DNA of 64,000 bases from an uncultured Bacteroides sp. (GTDB lineage: Bacteria; Bacteroidota; Bacteroidia; Bacteroidales; Bacteroidaceae), in assembly GCF_963676325.1 (NCBI RefSeq), contig NZ_OY781099.1, forward strand, positions 372,001 through 436,000, in the 5' to 3' direction. Numbering within the stretch: position 1 is the first letter of the stretch; the number at the start of each line of letters is the position of its first letter. The notes under the pieces were generated by a model, which was not told the DNA's origin, did no database searches, and saw nothing but the letters and a program-made list of their open reading frames with translations. The translations under genes were made by a program, and so were the position numbers. Positions 52,065-62,083 of the stretch are shown one piece after another.

Positions 52065-53846
52065 CATTAAGAAGCAGGCGTTCATATTTTGCGCTACCCC
52101 ATCTTTTAATTGGTAAGAGAAGTTTAGCTCATTATTCATGATCTCAGCTTCGAAACAATAATTCTGAATATCTTCAGGATAGAGATTGACTAGTGAACCA
52201 AGTAATAAATCATGGGTAGCAATAATTCCGTTTGCATTGAGAGCCATAAACTGTTTTACAAGTGCCAATGAACCTTTTTGCTTATCCATGGAATTAGTCC
52301 CTTTCAGAATTTCATCCAAAATAATGAAAAGTTCCTCACCACTGTTTAGCTTATCTATTATCAGTTTCAGCCGTTTTAACTCGGCAAAGAAATAAGATTC
52401 ATTTTCGGTCAGTGAATCTGTTGTCCGCAGGCTGGTGATTAAGTGGGAGGGATATATCTCCATTTCGTTGGCGCATACCGGTGCACCCATGCAAGCTAAA
52501 AGATAATTCACGCCAATGGTGCGCAAGTATGTACTTTTTCCTGCCATATTTGCCCCTGTTATTATCACGAAATAAGGCCGCTTACGGATATCAACATCAT
52601 TCTTTACGCACTTATCACGAGTCATTAACGGATGCCCCATTTCTGAAGCCTTAAGAGTAAACGGCTGATCGGTGATGATAGGATAGGAATATTCAGGATG
52701 ATTATATGCAAAGGTGGCAAGTGAGCATAGAGCATCCATTTCTCCTACGGCCTCCAGCCAGGTAGAAAGTAGAGCAGCATGCTTTTCTTTCCAGGATTCT
52801 ATTTTTATAACCTGACGGACTTCCCAGAACAGGAAGCCATTCAGAAGAACGGTAACCAGAATATTGTTTCGTTGGTCGAGTGCATTCATTAGTCTGGCCA
52901 ATCGGTTGACTGCAAAAGATGCCGGATTTTTCTTGCCTCCTAGTTCCTTCTGAATCTGTTTAATCACGGCACTCTTTGCTTCCTTTTGTTCAATCATCTC
53001 AATCAGTCCTGCATAAGTGGCAAGGATCTGTAGTTTTTTGCCATACGAAATCTGCATCTTTGTAATGCTGCTTGAGAGTCTCGAGCTGCAATTAACGAAG
53101 ATAAGGAATGAAATTCCAAGCAGATTGAAAGACACTAGTCCTGTCATTGCCAGAATAAGAATGAGTAGATTAACAGCCGGAACCACGAATATGGCAGCGT
53201 TAAGTAACTTTTTCCCTTTAAAGGAACTTTTGCTTGTTGCCCATTCTGCTATTTCCAGTCTATCGGCTGCTTCACCTTTGTAAAGAAGCCCCAGAATGCG
53301 AAACCGTTGGCGGAATTTTAATTCAGGAGCCAACTCTTTCACAGCTTCCTGTCGCTCCTTAATCATCTTTTTATTATCCAGATGATGACTGAACCATTCA
53401 GCCAGTTTCTCCTTACCAAATGATGTTGATGTGCGGTTTATATATTGAAACAACGAGTTCTCTCCAAAAACATCCAGATCGTAGGAATAGAGGTGAGCCG
53501 GATCAATGAACTCCTCTCCACTATCAAAAGCCGAAGTATCATAATTAATGGCCGAAAGTTCCTGCTCATTAATCTCGATCTTCTTTTCCAGATAATCTTT
53601 TTTATGGAATAACTGATTATGAAACTTTACCAGTGCCAGAAAAGGAACGAATGTGCAAGCGATGATACCGCTAATAACCAGCCACCCTGCAGAAAAGAAA
53701 TAAATAATACCGGCAACTCCAGCTATAAACAGCAGCACACGAATGGTACTGATGCGATAAATTTTCTTTTTCTCAGCTGATAGTTTTACCTGTGTATCTT
53801 CAATAATTTGCTTGTATGCGTTGATTATATTATTCAGATTCTCCAT
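52032..53846 (-). CDS. membrane-anchored MutS-family ATPase
   Basis: A 604-residue MutS-family protein. The C-terminal ATPase domain has Walker A GANMAGKST near residue 430, Walker B LFIILDEILKGTNS and the family segment TNSMDKQKGSLALVKQF. It lacks the N-terminal mismatch-recognition domain of MutS1. There are instead two hydrophobic helix pairs (about residues 30-72 and 210-252), which predict membrane anchoring. The role is unknown and it need not be mismatch repair. A -7 box is at 53875-53882. Confidence 0.85.
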   Translation of the reverse strand: MENLNNIINAYKQIIEDTQVKLSAEKKKIYRISTIRVLLFIAGVAGIIYFFSAGWLVISGIIACTFVPFLALVKFHNQLFHKKDYLEKKIEINEQELSAINYDTSAFDSGEEFIDPAHLYSYDLDVFGENSLFQYINRTSTSFGKEKLAEWFSHHLDNKKMIKERQEAVKELAPELKFRQRFRILGLLYKGEAADRLEIAEWATSKSSFKGKKLLNAAIFVVPAVNLLILILAMTGLVSFNLLGISFLIFVNCSSRLSSSITKMQISYGKKLQILATYAGLIEMIEQKEAKSAVIKQIQKELGGKKNPASFAVNRLARLMNALDQRNNILVTVLLNGFLFWEVRQVIKIESWKEKHAALLSTWLEAVGEMDALCSLATFAYNHPEYSYPIITDQPFTLKASEMGHPLMTRDKCVKNDVDIRKRPYFVIITGANMAGKSTYLRTIGVNYLLACMGAPVCANEMEIYPSHLITSLRTTDSLTENESYFFAELKRLKLIIDKLNSGEELFIILDEILKGTNSMDKQKGSLALVKQFMALNANGIIATHDLLLGSLVNLYPEDIQNYCFEAEIMNNELNFSYQLKDGVAQNMNACFLMKKMGIAVIDN

Positions 53847-53874
53847 CTTTTCACTATTATTGTTTCATGAATTG

Positions 53875-53882
53875 CAAATGTA
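53875..53882 (-). promoter_or_regulatory. -7 box of the MutS-like gene
   Basis: TACATTTG on the minus strand, about 30 bp before the ATG at 53846. No clear -33 element. The remainder of 53847-54143 shows only the plus-strand box at 54095-54102. Confidence 0.45.
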
Positions 53883-54094
53883 AAGAATATATTGTTCCAA
53901 GTCCCCTTTTGTTTAAGACAATTAACAAGAGACTTAAGGTTGTTTTAAACCGGATGTTTTTCGAAGCTAGTACGGCTAAATATGAAATAGCGTAGACTAA
54001 ATATACAAAAGGTGTACACATAATTAATGTTTTGTGTAGGTCATTTTATGAATATATAACGTTGCGTTGCCTTAACACTGCTGTAGAAAATGCT

Positions 54095-54102
54095 TATATT
54101 TG
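54095..54102 (+). promoter_or_regulatory. -7 box of the lipoprotein gene
   Basis: TATATTTG, 41 bp before the chosen ATG at 54144. No -33 element at the usual distance. Confidence 0.5.
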
Positions 54103-54143
54103 TAGTCGGTTCCTATAAAAGATCATTAAAACACATAGGCATC

Positions 54144-54764
54144 ATGAAAAAGATATTCATTTATTCAGCATGTGCCATCCTTCTATCAGGATGTGGAACG
54201 ATGGACGAATTCACGAGATCCATTTTTGCAACTCAAACAGGCGCAGCCATTGGTAATGTAGCGGGCTCTATTATTGGAGAAAATGTTGGAGGATATAAAG
54301 GATCTTTTATCGGTTCAATGGTAGGAACGGCAGCCGGTGCCATGATTGGTGCAAGTATTGTGGCCAGATCACAAGCAAATAACGAAAGAGAAAAGGATTA
54401 CAACTCTTCTCCGTCTCCACACCTAGACATTCGCGATATCCGTTTGCAGGATGAAAACTGGAATAGAGTAGTAGATGCCGACGAAAATTGTGTGCTTATT
54501 TTTGAGATATACAACGATGGAGAGAAAGCGGCATTCGATGTAAAACCTATACTAAAAGGAGTGGAAGGAACTCAAAAGCTGAATTATTCACGCCCGCTTG
54601 TTATTGACCGGATAAAACCCGGCGAAGGGGTGCTCTACAAAGTAAATCTTTCCGCATCCTCTGATGTGAGGAGCGGTGACGCTATTTTTGAAATTCATCT
54701 CGAGGAGAGGAATGGATTCGGAACTCCCCGGGAAGAATTTACTATCAGAACTCAGGAAAAATAA
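54144..54764 (+). CDS. glycine-zipper lipoprotein
   Basis: A 206-residue lipoprotein. The signal peptide MKKIFIYSACAILLSGC ends in a lipobox (LLSGC), so Cys17 is the probable lipidation site. Residues about 35-80 are glycine-zipper repeats (GAAIGNVAGSIIGENVGGY and GSFIGSMVGTAAGAMIG) able to form a membrane-active helix pair. A C-terminal beta-rich domain (DIRDIRLQDENWNRVVDADENC) follows. I chose the ATG at 54144 because the in-frame ATG at 54090 would overlap the promoter box. It ends 18 bp from the convergent histidine kinase gene, with no hairpin between. Confidence 0.8.
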   Translation: MKKIFIYSACAILLSGCGTMDEFTRSIFATQTGAAIGNVAGSIIGENVGGYKGSFIGSMVGTAAGAMIGASIVARSQANNEREKDYNSSPSPHLDIRDIRLQDENWNRVVDADENCVLIFEIYNDGEKAAFDVKPILKGVEGTQKLNYSRPLVIDRIKPGEGVLYKVNLSASSDVRSGDAIFEIHLEERNGFGTPREEFTIRTQEK

Positions 54765-54782
54765 TAATCAGGCGGAACTTTG

Positions 54783-56498
54783 TTATCTCACGTTGAATCG
54801 GATAATAAACTTACTTCCTTTACCTATTTCACTTTCTACAGTCAATGTACCGTCATGGGCTTCAATAAAATCTTTTGAGATTGAAAGTCCTAGTCCACTG
54901 CCTTGCACTTTGGTGCCCGGTACCCGGAAATATCTGTCGAAGATACTTTGATGATAACGCGGGTCAATACCTTTGCCAAAGTCCTGCACAAACATTTCAA
55001 CTACATCGCCAATTTGTTTTGCACCAATAATAATCCTTGAGTTTTCTTTAGAATAGTGAATGGCATTACTCAATAAATTTGTGAGCACCCATGCAATCTT
55101 TTCACTATCCACAAACAGTTTAGCAATTTTTTCAGGATACTCAACCTCAATGTGACATCCAAACTTTTCGGCCAGCACGTGAGTAGCTTTAATTGCATAG
55201 TCAATCAATTCAATTGGTTTAGTTATCTTCGGCATTAATTGCAGTTTGCCGGTTTCTACCTGAGTGACTTTCAGCAACTCTCCCGTGATGTTGAGCAGGC
55301 GTTCACTGTTATCCTTTATGCTTTGAGAAAGAGATTCCTGTTCTTCATTCAGTTCGCCTATCCGCTTGTCTTCTAATAACTGCAAACTCATCATTATAGC
55401 AGAGATCGGAGTCTTTAATTCATGAGAAATCGTAGACAGAAAAGTTGTTTTTGCAGTGTCTAATTCCTTAAACTCTGTGATATTCTTTAAAAGAATCACG
55501 TCACCAATGCTCTGGGGCAGGGCTTCACCTGTTTCAACAACCCGGATTGGGATATAATTAGCCTGAAAATAGCTTTCTTTATTGTCAGCATAGATTTTAA
55601 GTGGTTCTTTCTTCTCTCCCGGATTCACCAGTTCCCTTATTAACCTACGGAGCAAATCATTTTTCAGAGAAAGCTCAGCAGCCGATTTCCTGATCACATT
55701 TTCCCGCTTCAGATTAAGGATATTCAGTGCTTCATCGTTGATAAACAGTATTTCCTTTTCATTATTCAGTCCGATTATAGGTTCAGTGATGCTGTTTACA
55801 ATCGCTTCAATATATTTCTTGTTTGCAATTAAATCAGAAAGAGTGCTTGCCCGGTATTCATTTAACCGTTCAGCCATTTTGTTAAACGATGTGGAAACCT
55901 CACCAAATTCACTTGTTGGTTCAAAATTGAGCCTTTTATCATAATTATGATTCGCAATCTCCATAATTCCTCCCGTCAACTCTCTTATTGGCTTTATTAT
56001 TGAATGAGGAAAACGGAATAATATAGCGAGCGCAAAGAATACGCAAGTGGCAAATACCATATAAATCCATAGCAAAGCATTGCTTGCAGTCTGTTTTGCC
56101 AATTCACTTTTATGATAGATGGAAGCCATATTCAGATTCATAATAACATAGATGTCAGAACGAACTTTCTGAAGATTCTGTTCATTCATCTTATTTTTGA
56201 ACTCCTCAAAGTGGAAAGTCAACCTATCCGTGGTTTCCTTCTCATTCACTTCCGTCAGATTCTTCTGCTGCTTTTGCAAGTTGGACATAAAAACCTGAAA
56301 GGCACTCTTGCTGCTATGTACATTATCAAGAACAATGAGCATGTTCCTGCAATAGCTCAGCGAATAATTATTATTCGTATAGATTTTCTGAGTTTCATTG
56401 TTCAGCTTATTAATGTAACTCAACGAAAGCACGCCTAGTAGAACAATCATGGCAAAGAGCATACCTAAGCCGTAAGTGAGTTTAGTCTTTATTTTCAT
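54783..56498 (-). CDS. sensor histidine kinase of the kdp operon
   Basis: A 571-residue membrane kinase. Two transmembrane spans (about 10-28 and 141-163) enclose a periplasmic four-helix-type domain. A HAMP domain, a PAS-like domain (about 220-335) and the transmitter follow. The phospho-acceptor is His359 (STISHELKTP). The ATP-binding core has NLLSNAIHYS, DFGKGI and GSGLGLSIS. It replaces the kinase half of KdpD, whose N-terminal half is a separate gene 18 bp upstream (56517-57641). Its likely partner is the NtrC-type regulator at 62815-64000 (inference). Confidence 0.9.
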   Translation of the reverse strand: MKIKTKLTYGLGMLFAMIVLLGVLSLSYINKLNNETQKIYTNNNYSLSYCRNMLIVLDNVHSSKSAFQVFMSNLQKQQKNLTEVNEKETTDRLTFHFEEFKNKMNEQNLQKVRSDIYVIMNLNMASIYHKSELAKQTASNALLWIYMVFATCVFFALAILFRFPHSIIKPIRELTGGIMEIANHNYDKRLNFEPTSEFGEVSTSFNKMAERLNEYRASTLSDLIANKKYIEAIVNSITEPIIGLNNEKEILFINDEALNILNLKRENVIRKSAAELSLKNDLLRRLIRELVNPGEKKEPLKIYADNKESYFQANYIPIRVVETGEALPQSIGDVILLKNITEFKELDTAKTTFLSTISHELKTPISAIMMSLQLLEDKRIGELNEEQESLSQSIKDNSERLLNITGELLKVTQVETGKLQLMPKITKPIELIDYAIKATHVLAEKFGCHIEVEYPEKIAKLFVDSEKIAWVLTNLLSNAIHYSKENSRIIIGAKQIGDVVEMFVQDFGKGIDPRYHQSIFDRYFRVPGTKVQGSGLGLSISKDFIEAHDGTLTVESEIGKGSKFIIRFNVR

Positions 56499-56516
56499 AT
56501 CAGAAGCGTTTTAATC

Positions 56517-57641
56517 TCAGGCTAAGATAATTAAATCTATGTTAGCCTTGGACAGTGATTCAATGAATTTTTTATAACGGGCAATAGAAAAAAGAACTTT
56601 GGGAAATCTGAAAGAAGGGCTTCCCATACAAATCGTTGTGATTTGTCTCTCTTTACACACCTTAATAATGGTTCCGATAATATCATCCGATTGTTCCTGG
56701 ACCACCTCGCCTCCCAACTCTGTTGCCATTTTAAAGTGATTAAGCAGGTAACGCTGATTGGCCAAAGGAATGCGATCTGTCGATTCTTTCGGTGTTTGCA
56801 CATAAAGAGCAATAAACTTTGTACTATAATGAGTTGCCAGTCGTGCTGTTTTCCGGATAACCTTTCGCGGAGTCTTTTCATTTGCACTGATGCAAGCCAG
56901 AAAACGCTCATGGCGAATACGGGAAGTGTCCAGAATAAATTCATTCTCTACCTGTTTTTCTACCCGTAATGCAACTTCTTTCAAGGCAAGTTCCCGTAGC
57001 TGAAGAATATTTTCCGTCTTAAAAAAGTTATCCAAAGCAATCTGAATCTTTTCAGGACGGTAAATCTTACCAGATTTTAGTCGGTTAACCAGTTCTTCAG
57101 CCGTTAAGTCAATATTCACTACTTCATCAGCCTGCTCCAACACACTGTCCGGAATCCGTTCTTTTACCTCTATGCCCGAGATATCGCGAATTTCTTCATT
57201 CAGACTTTCAATATGTTGAATGTTCACCGCACTAATAACATTGATTCCCGCATCAAGAAGGCTAATAACATCCTGCCATCTTTTCTCGTTCAGACTTCCT
57301 TCCACATTTGTGTGTGCCAGTTCGTCCACAATAACAATCTCTGGATGAATAAGAAGAATGCTTTGCAAATCCATTTCCTCAAGCTCTTTCCCTTTATAGA
57401 AAATCTTTTTTCGTGGAATAACAGGCAAGCCAGCTAACAGTGCTTCGGTTTCTGCCCTGCCATGGGATTCAACATATCCTACCTGCACATCCACTCCGCT
57501 TTTTAGGAGGTCGTGTGCTTCCAGCAACATTCTATATGTTTTTCCCACACCGGCAATCATGCCAATGTATATTTTGAATTTCCCCCTGCGTGATTTCTTT
57601 ATTAAATCAAGGAAATATTGTGCATCCTTTTCGTCGTTCAT
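56517..57641 (-). CDS. kdpD: KdpD N-terminal sensor protein (KdpD-N plus USP-like domain)
   Basis: A 374-residue cytosolic protein equal to the N-terminal half of KdpD. Walker A GMIAGVGKT at residues 27-35 and Walker B VIVDELAHTN (Asp106, Glu107) define the KdpD domain. A universal-stress-like domain (about 247-373) follows. There are no membrane spans and no kinase domains: those are in the next gene. It lies 12 bp after kdpC. In Escherichia coli this part senses ATP, c-di-AMP or ion state and helps set kinase/phosphatase balance. Confidence 0.92.
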   Translation of the reverse strand: MNDEKDAQYFLDLIKKSRRGKFKIYIGMIAGVGKTYRMLLEAHDLLKSGVDVQVGYVESHGRAETEALLAGLPVIPRKKIFYKGKELEEMDLQSILLIHPEIVIVDELAHTNVEGSLNEKRWQDVISLLDAGINVISAVNIQHIESLNEEIRDISGIEVKERIPDSVLEQADEVVNIDLTAEELVNRLKSGKIYRPEKIQIALDNFFKTENILQLRELALKEVALRVEKQVENEFILDTSRIRHERFLACISANEKTPRKVIRKTARLATHYSTKFIALYVQTPKESTDRIPLANQRYLLNHFKMATELGGEVVQEQSDDIIGTIIKVCKERQITTICMGSPSFRFPKVLFSIARYKKFIESLSKANIDLIILA

Positions 57642-57653
57642 TCCGTCTTAGAT

Positions 57654-58223
57654 TTATTTGCGAGTCTCTTCCAAAGCAACATTTAGTTTCAGAACATTGA
57701 CCTTAGCCGTTCCAAATATACCTAAAAAAGGTTTTTCTATTTCTTTTTCTACAATCTCTTTTACAACACTTTCACTCATTCCGCGAGCCAGTGCCACACG
57801 CTTTATTTGTACATAAGCACATTGAGGAGTGATGTCCGGATCAAGCCCGGAACCACTGGCTGTAACCATTTCCACAGGAACCTCACTGCGTTTCAGGTAA
57901 GGATGATGAGCTAAAAAAGAATCAATTCTAGCTTCCACTTCTTTCAGATATTTTTTGTTTGTGATACTTTTATTACTTCCACCCGAAGCATCAGCAGCAT
58001 AATTAACAGCCGAAGGGCGTCCCCAGAAATAAATGTCTTTTGTGAATTTTTGTCCTACATTGGCTGCACCAACCACTTTGCCGTTGAGCGTAATAAGTTC
58101 TGCATTTCCCTTATTAGGAGAAGCAACCAGGGAAAATATCCAAAGAACAAGCACATAGGTTACCCCTAATAGTAAACAAAACATAAGGGTTAATTTGGCT
58201 GATTTTATAAGAGTCGTTTTCAT
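57654..58223 (-). CDS. kdpC: potassium-transporting ATPase subunit KdpC
   Basis: A 189-residue single-span subunit that assists ATP binding of the Kdp pump. One N-terminal membrane helix, then the conserved ASGSGLDPDITPQCAYVQ. 12 bp after kdpB. Confidence 0.95.
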   Translation of the reverse strand: MKTTLIKSAKLTLMFCLLLGVTYVLVLWIFSLVASPNKGNAELITLNGKVVGAANVGQKFTKDIYFWGRPSAVNYAADASGGSNKSITNKKYLKEVEARIDSFLAHHPYLKRSEVPVEMVTASGSGLDPDITPQCAYVQIKRVALARGMSESVVKEIVEKEIEKPFLGIFGTAKVNVLKLNVALEETRK

Positions 58224-58235
58224 ATTTCTGACGAA

Positions 58236-60269
58236 TTAAATAAATAAACTAACAATGAGATCAATTAACTTAATCCCGATGAAAGGAACAATTACACCTC
58301 CGCATCCATAAATTAATAAATTACGGAGAAGCAGTGCTGAAGCACCTATTGGCTTATACTGCACACCCTTTAATGCCAATGGAATTAAAGCCGGAATAAT
58401 AAGTGCGTTAAAGATAATAGCCGACAGAATAGCACTTTCAGGACTGTGTAATCCCATAACGTTTAATGCTGCTAACTGAGGAATGGACACCATAAACAGA
58501 GCAGGAACAATGGCAAAGTATTTTGCTACATCATTAGCAATAGAGAAAGTTGTTAATGTTCCTCGTGTCATCAATAATTGTTTTCCTATTTCCACAATCT
58601 CAATTAACTTGGTCGGGTCGTTATCAAGGTCTACCATATTTCCAGCTTCTTTGGCGGCTTGCGTTCCGCTATTCATAGCAACTCCCACGTTTGCCTGAGC
58701 CAGTGCCGGAGCATCATTGGTTCCGTCGCCCATCATTGCCACCAGTTTACCGGAGTCCTGTTCTTTCTTAATATATTCCATTTTATCTTCCGGTTTGGCT
58801 TCTGCAATGAAATCATCAACCCCGGCTTTTTCTGCAATATATTTGGCAGTAAGAGGATTATCTCCCGTAACCATCACCGTTTTAACCCCCATTTTTCTTA
58901 GACGTTCAAAACGTTCCTGTATGCCTGGTTTAATAATGTCTTGTAATTCAATTACCCCGATAACTTTTTTATTGACGCAGACTACCAGTGGAGTACCTCC
59001 ATTATTTGCAATGGCAGCGGTAATTTCTTCCGTTTCTTTGGGGAATGTGTTTCCTGCTGTTTCAGAAATATGGCGGATAGAATCAAAAGCGCCTTTGCGT
59101 ATTTGCGTACCATCCTGCAAATCAATTCCGGAACATTTTGTCTCTGCGGTAAACTTAATCATTCTAGAGCCCATAGTATTTAGATTCCTCATCCGAAGAC
59201 CAGCTTCTCTTCCTAGTTCTACAATGGATTTGCCTTCGGGTGTTTCATCGGATACAGAAGAAAGCATGCAAAATTCGATAAATGCTCGTTCTTCCATTCC
59301 GGTAACCGGATAAAACTTTGTAGCTTTACGGTTACCGATAGTAATTGTTCCGGTTTTATCTAGCAATAATGTGTCAATATCTCCTGCCGTTTCTACAGCT
59401 TTACCTGATTTGGTAATAACATTTGCCCGCAAAGCACGGTCCATTCCTGCAATACCGATAGCAGAAAGCAATCCACCAATTGTGGTAGGAATCAGACAGA
59501 CAAAAAGTGAAATCAGAGAAGCAATAGTTAGTATTGCATGACTATAATCGGCTAATGGTTTTAAAGTAATACACACAATAACAAAGACCAGCGTAAAACC
59601 AGCCAGCAAAATAGTTAAAGCAATTTCATTCGGGGTTTTCTGGCGGGATGCTCCTTCAACCAAAGCAATCATCTTGTCAAGGAAACTTTCTCCAGGTTGA
59701 GTGGTTACCACTACCCTAATTGAATCGGACAGCACTTTTGTACCTCCGGTTACTGAACTTTTATCACCTCCGGCTTCACGGATTACCGGAGCACTTTCTC
59801 CTGTTATGGCACTTTCGTCAATAGATGCAAGGCCTTCAATTATTTCACCATCCGATGGAATAAGATCTCCGGCTTCACACTCAAAAATATCTCCTTTCTT
59901 TAATTTGGAGCTACTTACAATGTTTATTTTCCCATTTATTATTTGTTTGGCAGGAGTCTCTTCACGAGTTTTTCTCAGACTGTCAGCCTGCGCTTTTCCC
60001 CGTGCTTCGGCAATAGCTTCTGCAAAGTTTGCAAATAATAACGTGATAAAGAGAATGATAAACACAGTGACATTATATCCGAATGATCCTTGTGTTTTAT
60101 TAAAAATGGAATAGATTGTGACCAAAAACATCACAACTGTAGCCACTTCTACAGTGAACATAATCGGGTTCTTAATCATCATCCGTGGATCTAATTTTGC
60201 GAATGATTGTTTAATACTTTCTATTACTTGCTCTTTAGGGAATAAAGAGGTTGGCTTATTTCTTTTCAT
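58236..60269 (-). CDS. kdpB: potassium-transporting P-type ATPase subunit KdpB
   Basis: A 677-residue P-type ATPase that powers potassium uptake. The phosphorylation site DKTGT is near residue 303, TGES is in AITGESAPVI, and GDGTNDAPALAQANVGVAM forms the hinge. I start at the ATG at 60269 (MKRNKPTSLF). An in-frame ATG upstream (60356) lies inside kdpA and adds a non-homologous leader. 14 bp after kdpA. Confidence 0.96.
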   Translation of the reverse strand: MKRNKPTSLFPKEQVIESIKQSFAKLDPRMMIKNPIMFTVEVATVVMFLVTIYSIFNKTQGSFGYNVTVFIILFITLLFANFAEAIAEARGKAQADSLRKTREETPAKQIINGKINIVSSSKLKKGDIFECEAGDLIPSDGEIIEGLASIDESAITGESAPVIREAGGDKSSVTGGTKVLSDSIRVVVTTQPGESFLDKMIALVEGASRQKTPNEIALTILLAGFTLVFVIVCITLKPLADYSHAILTIASLISLFVCLIPTTIGGLLSAIGIAGMDRALRANVITKSGKAVETAGDIDTLLLDKTGTITIGNRKATKFYPVTGMEERAFIEFCMLSSVSDETPEGKSIVELGREAGLRMRNLNTMGSRMIKFTAETKCSGIDLQDGTQIRKGAFDSIRHISETAGNTFPKETEEITAAIANNGGTPLVVCVNKKVIGVIELQDIIKPGIQERFERLRKMGVKTVMVTGDNPLTAKYIAEKAGVDDFIAEAKPEDKMEYIKKEQDSGKLVAMMGDGTNDAPALAQANVGVAMNSGTQAAKEAGNMVDLDNDPTKLIEIVEIGKQLLMTRGTLTTFSIANDVAKYFAIVPALFMVSIPQLAALNVMGLHSPESAILSAIIFNALIIPALIPLALKGVQYKPIGASALLLRNLLIYGCGGVIVPFIGIKLIDLIVSLFI

Positions 60270-60283
60270 ATTTCTTCTTACAA

Positions 60284-61984
60284 TTATAAACTTAAATGTT
60301 CTGCTATTGTACTTAATGCGTGTGTAGGGAAGAATGCCAAAGCAGCAATGATGCAAATTACTGCAAAGGTCATGATACCAAACGTAGCGGTATCTGTTTT
60401 CAATGTTCCTGCACTTTCCGGAATAAACTTCTTTTTAGCTAATAAACCAGCAATGGCCACCTGCCCAATAATTGGCAAATATCGGCTAAGTATAAGAATC
60501 AGTCCGCAAGAATAATTCCAGAATGGTGTGTTAGTTATTAGTCCATTAAATTCAGAACCATTATTGGCTGAACAAGAAGTGTATTCATAAAACATTTCGC
60601 TCAGTCCGTGGTAAGACGGATTACCCAACCAACCTCCTTCAGAAGAAACAAATCCTGGGTGATGAGTGTATAAATAAGCGGCAACTGCTGTGCCTACGAG
60701 AATCATAAATGGATGAAATAATGCGATGATTGTTGCTATTTTCATCTCCCGTGCTTCTACTTTTTTACCTAGGAATTCGGGAGTTCGGCCCACCATCAGT
60801 CCACTGATAAATACGGCTATAATGATGAAAATATAATAATTCATGAAACCAACGCCTACGCCACCAAACCATGTGTTGATTTGCATATTAAGCATTTCTA
60901 CCATTCCGGAAAGTGGTTTCATACTATCGTGCATTCCGTTAATTGACCCATTGGAAGTTGCTGTAGTACTTACACTCCACAGGGCAGTAGCTGCCGATCC
61001 AATCCTAACTTCTTTTCCTTCCATAACACCACCACTTTGGTCTATACCGGTTATCTTAGGATTGCCTCCGGTTTCTTGCCATGTGTTGATACCTACACCG
61101 ATAAGATAGCCAAGTAGCATTACACTAAAAATGCTATAAGCCATTTTTTTACGCTTCAGATAGAAACCAAGCGCAAAGATCATGGCCATCGGGATAAGAA
61201 GAATTGAGATATTCTCAACCATATTAGTTAAATAGGATGGATTTTCTAACGGATGAGCAGAATTTGCTCCAAAGAATCCACCTCCGTTGGTTCCCATTTG
61301 CTTAATCGCCACAATTGCTGCGGCAGGTCCTTGGGAAACGGTTTGCGTTGTACCTTCTAATGTAGGGATGGTAGCTTTTCCTTCAAATCCCATTGGCACT
61401 CCTTGAAGAATCAAAACAAGACCAACAACTAAAGATAAGGGAAGCAAGATTCTTGTGCAACTTCTTACCAGAAAGAACCAAAAGTTACCAATGGTTTTTG
61501 TCGTCTTTGCGGCCATCGCTTTCATAATACCTGCCATAGCTGCCATTCCGGTTGCTGCGGTAATGAATTGGAAAAGCATAACTACAAATAACTGAGTAAA
61601 GTAAGTCAGTCCGCTTTCACCACTGTAATGCTGTAAGTTGCAGTTCACTAAAAAGCTGATGCAAGTATTAAAAGCCTGATCCGCACTTTGAGATCCGTTA
61701 CCATCAGGATTCAACGGAAGCCAATGCTGAGAAACAAGTAGAACCATTCCCCAGAAAAACCAGAAGATGTTTAGCGTGAGTAGTGTTCCCAAAAACTTTT
61801 TCCAACTCATTTCCTCCGTAGGATCAATCTTACAGATTCTATATATTGCATTTTCTACAGGAGAAATAAAGTCCGACCAACTTTTTTCTCCTTTATAAAC
61901 CTTTGCGATGTGTTTACCCAGCGGATAACTCAATGCGAGCATCAATATGATCTGAATTCCGCTGCCTAATAATTCTGTATTCAT
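60284..61984 (-). CDS. kdpA: potassium-transporting ATPase subunit KdpA
   Basis: A 566-residue potassium channel-like subunit with about ten membrane helices and four selectivity-filter repeats (for example NGGGFFGANSAHPLENP). It forms the pore through which potassium passes to KdpB. kdpF begins just upstream. Confidence 0.96.
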   Translation of the reverse strand: MNTELLGSGIQIILMLALSYPLGKHIAKVYKGEKSWSDFISPVENAIYRICKIDPTEEMSWKKFLGTLLTLNIFWFFWGMVLLVSQHWLPLNPDGNGSQSADQAFNTCISFLVNCNLQHYSGESGLTYFTQLFVVMLFQFITAATGMAAMAGIMKAMAAKTTKTIGNFWFFLVRSCTRILLPLSLVVGLVLILQGVPMGFEGKATIPTLEGTTQTVSQGPAAAIVAIKQMGTNGGGFFGANSAHPLENPSYLTNMVENISILLIPMAMIFALGFYLKRKKMAYSIFSVMLLGYLIGVGINTWQETGGNPKITGIDQSGGVMEGKEVRIGSAATALWSVSTTATSNGSINGMHDSMKPLSGMVEMLNMQINTWFGGVGVGFMNYYIFIIIAVFISGLMVGRTPEFLGKKVEAREMKIATIIALFHPFMILVGTAVAAYLYTHHPGFVSSEGGWLGNPSYHGLSEMFYEYTSCSANNGSEFNGLITNTPFWNYSCGLILILSRYLPIIGQVAIAGLLAKKKFIPESAGTLKTDTATFGIMTFAVICIIAALAFFPTHALSTIAEHLSL

Positions 61985-61988
61985 TTGA

Positions 61989-62069
61989 TTAAAACTTTTC
62001 GGGTTTTATAAGTACGTAAACCATATAACCGAAGATGGCTAAGCCTAGAATAAATAATGTTGTATACAT
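61989..62069 (-). CDS. kdpF: KdpF, small stabilising subunit
   Basis: A 26-residue frame, MYTTLFILGLAIFGYMVYVL then IKPEKF. One membrane helix and a basic C-terminus with the Lys-Pro-Glu-Lys-Phe ending match the KdpF form and place (4 bp before kdpA). In Escherichia coli KdpF stabilises the complex. Confidence 0.8.
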   Translation of the reverse strand: MYTTLFILGLAIFGYMVYVLIKPEKF

Positions 62070-62083
62070 ATTCTTTTTGATTT

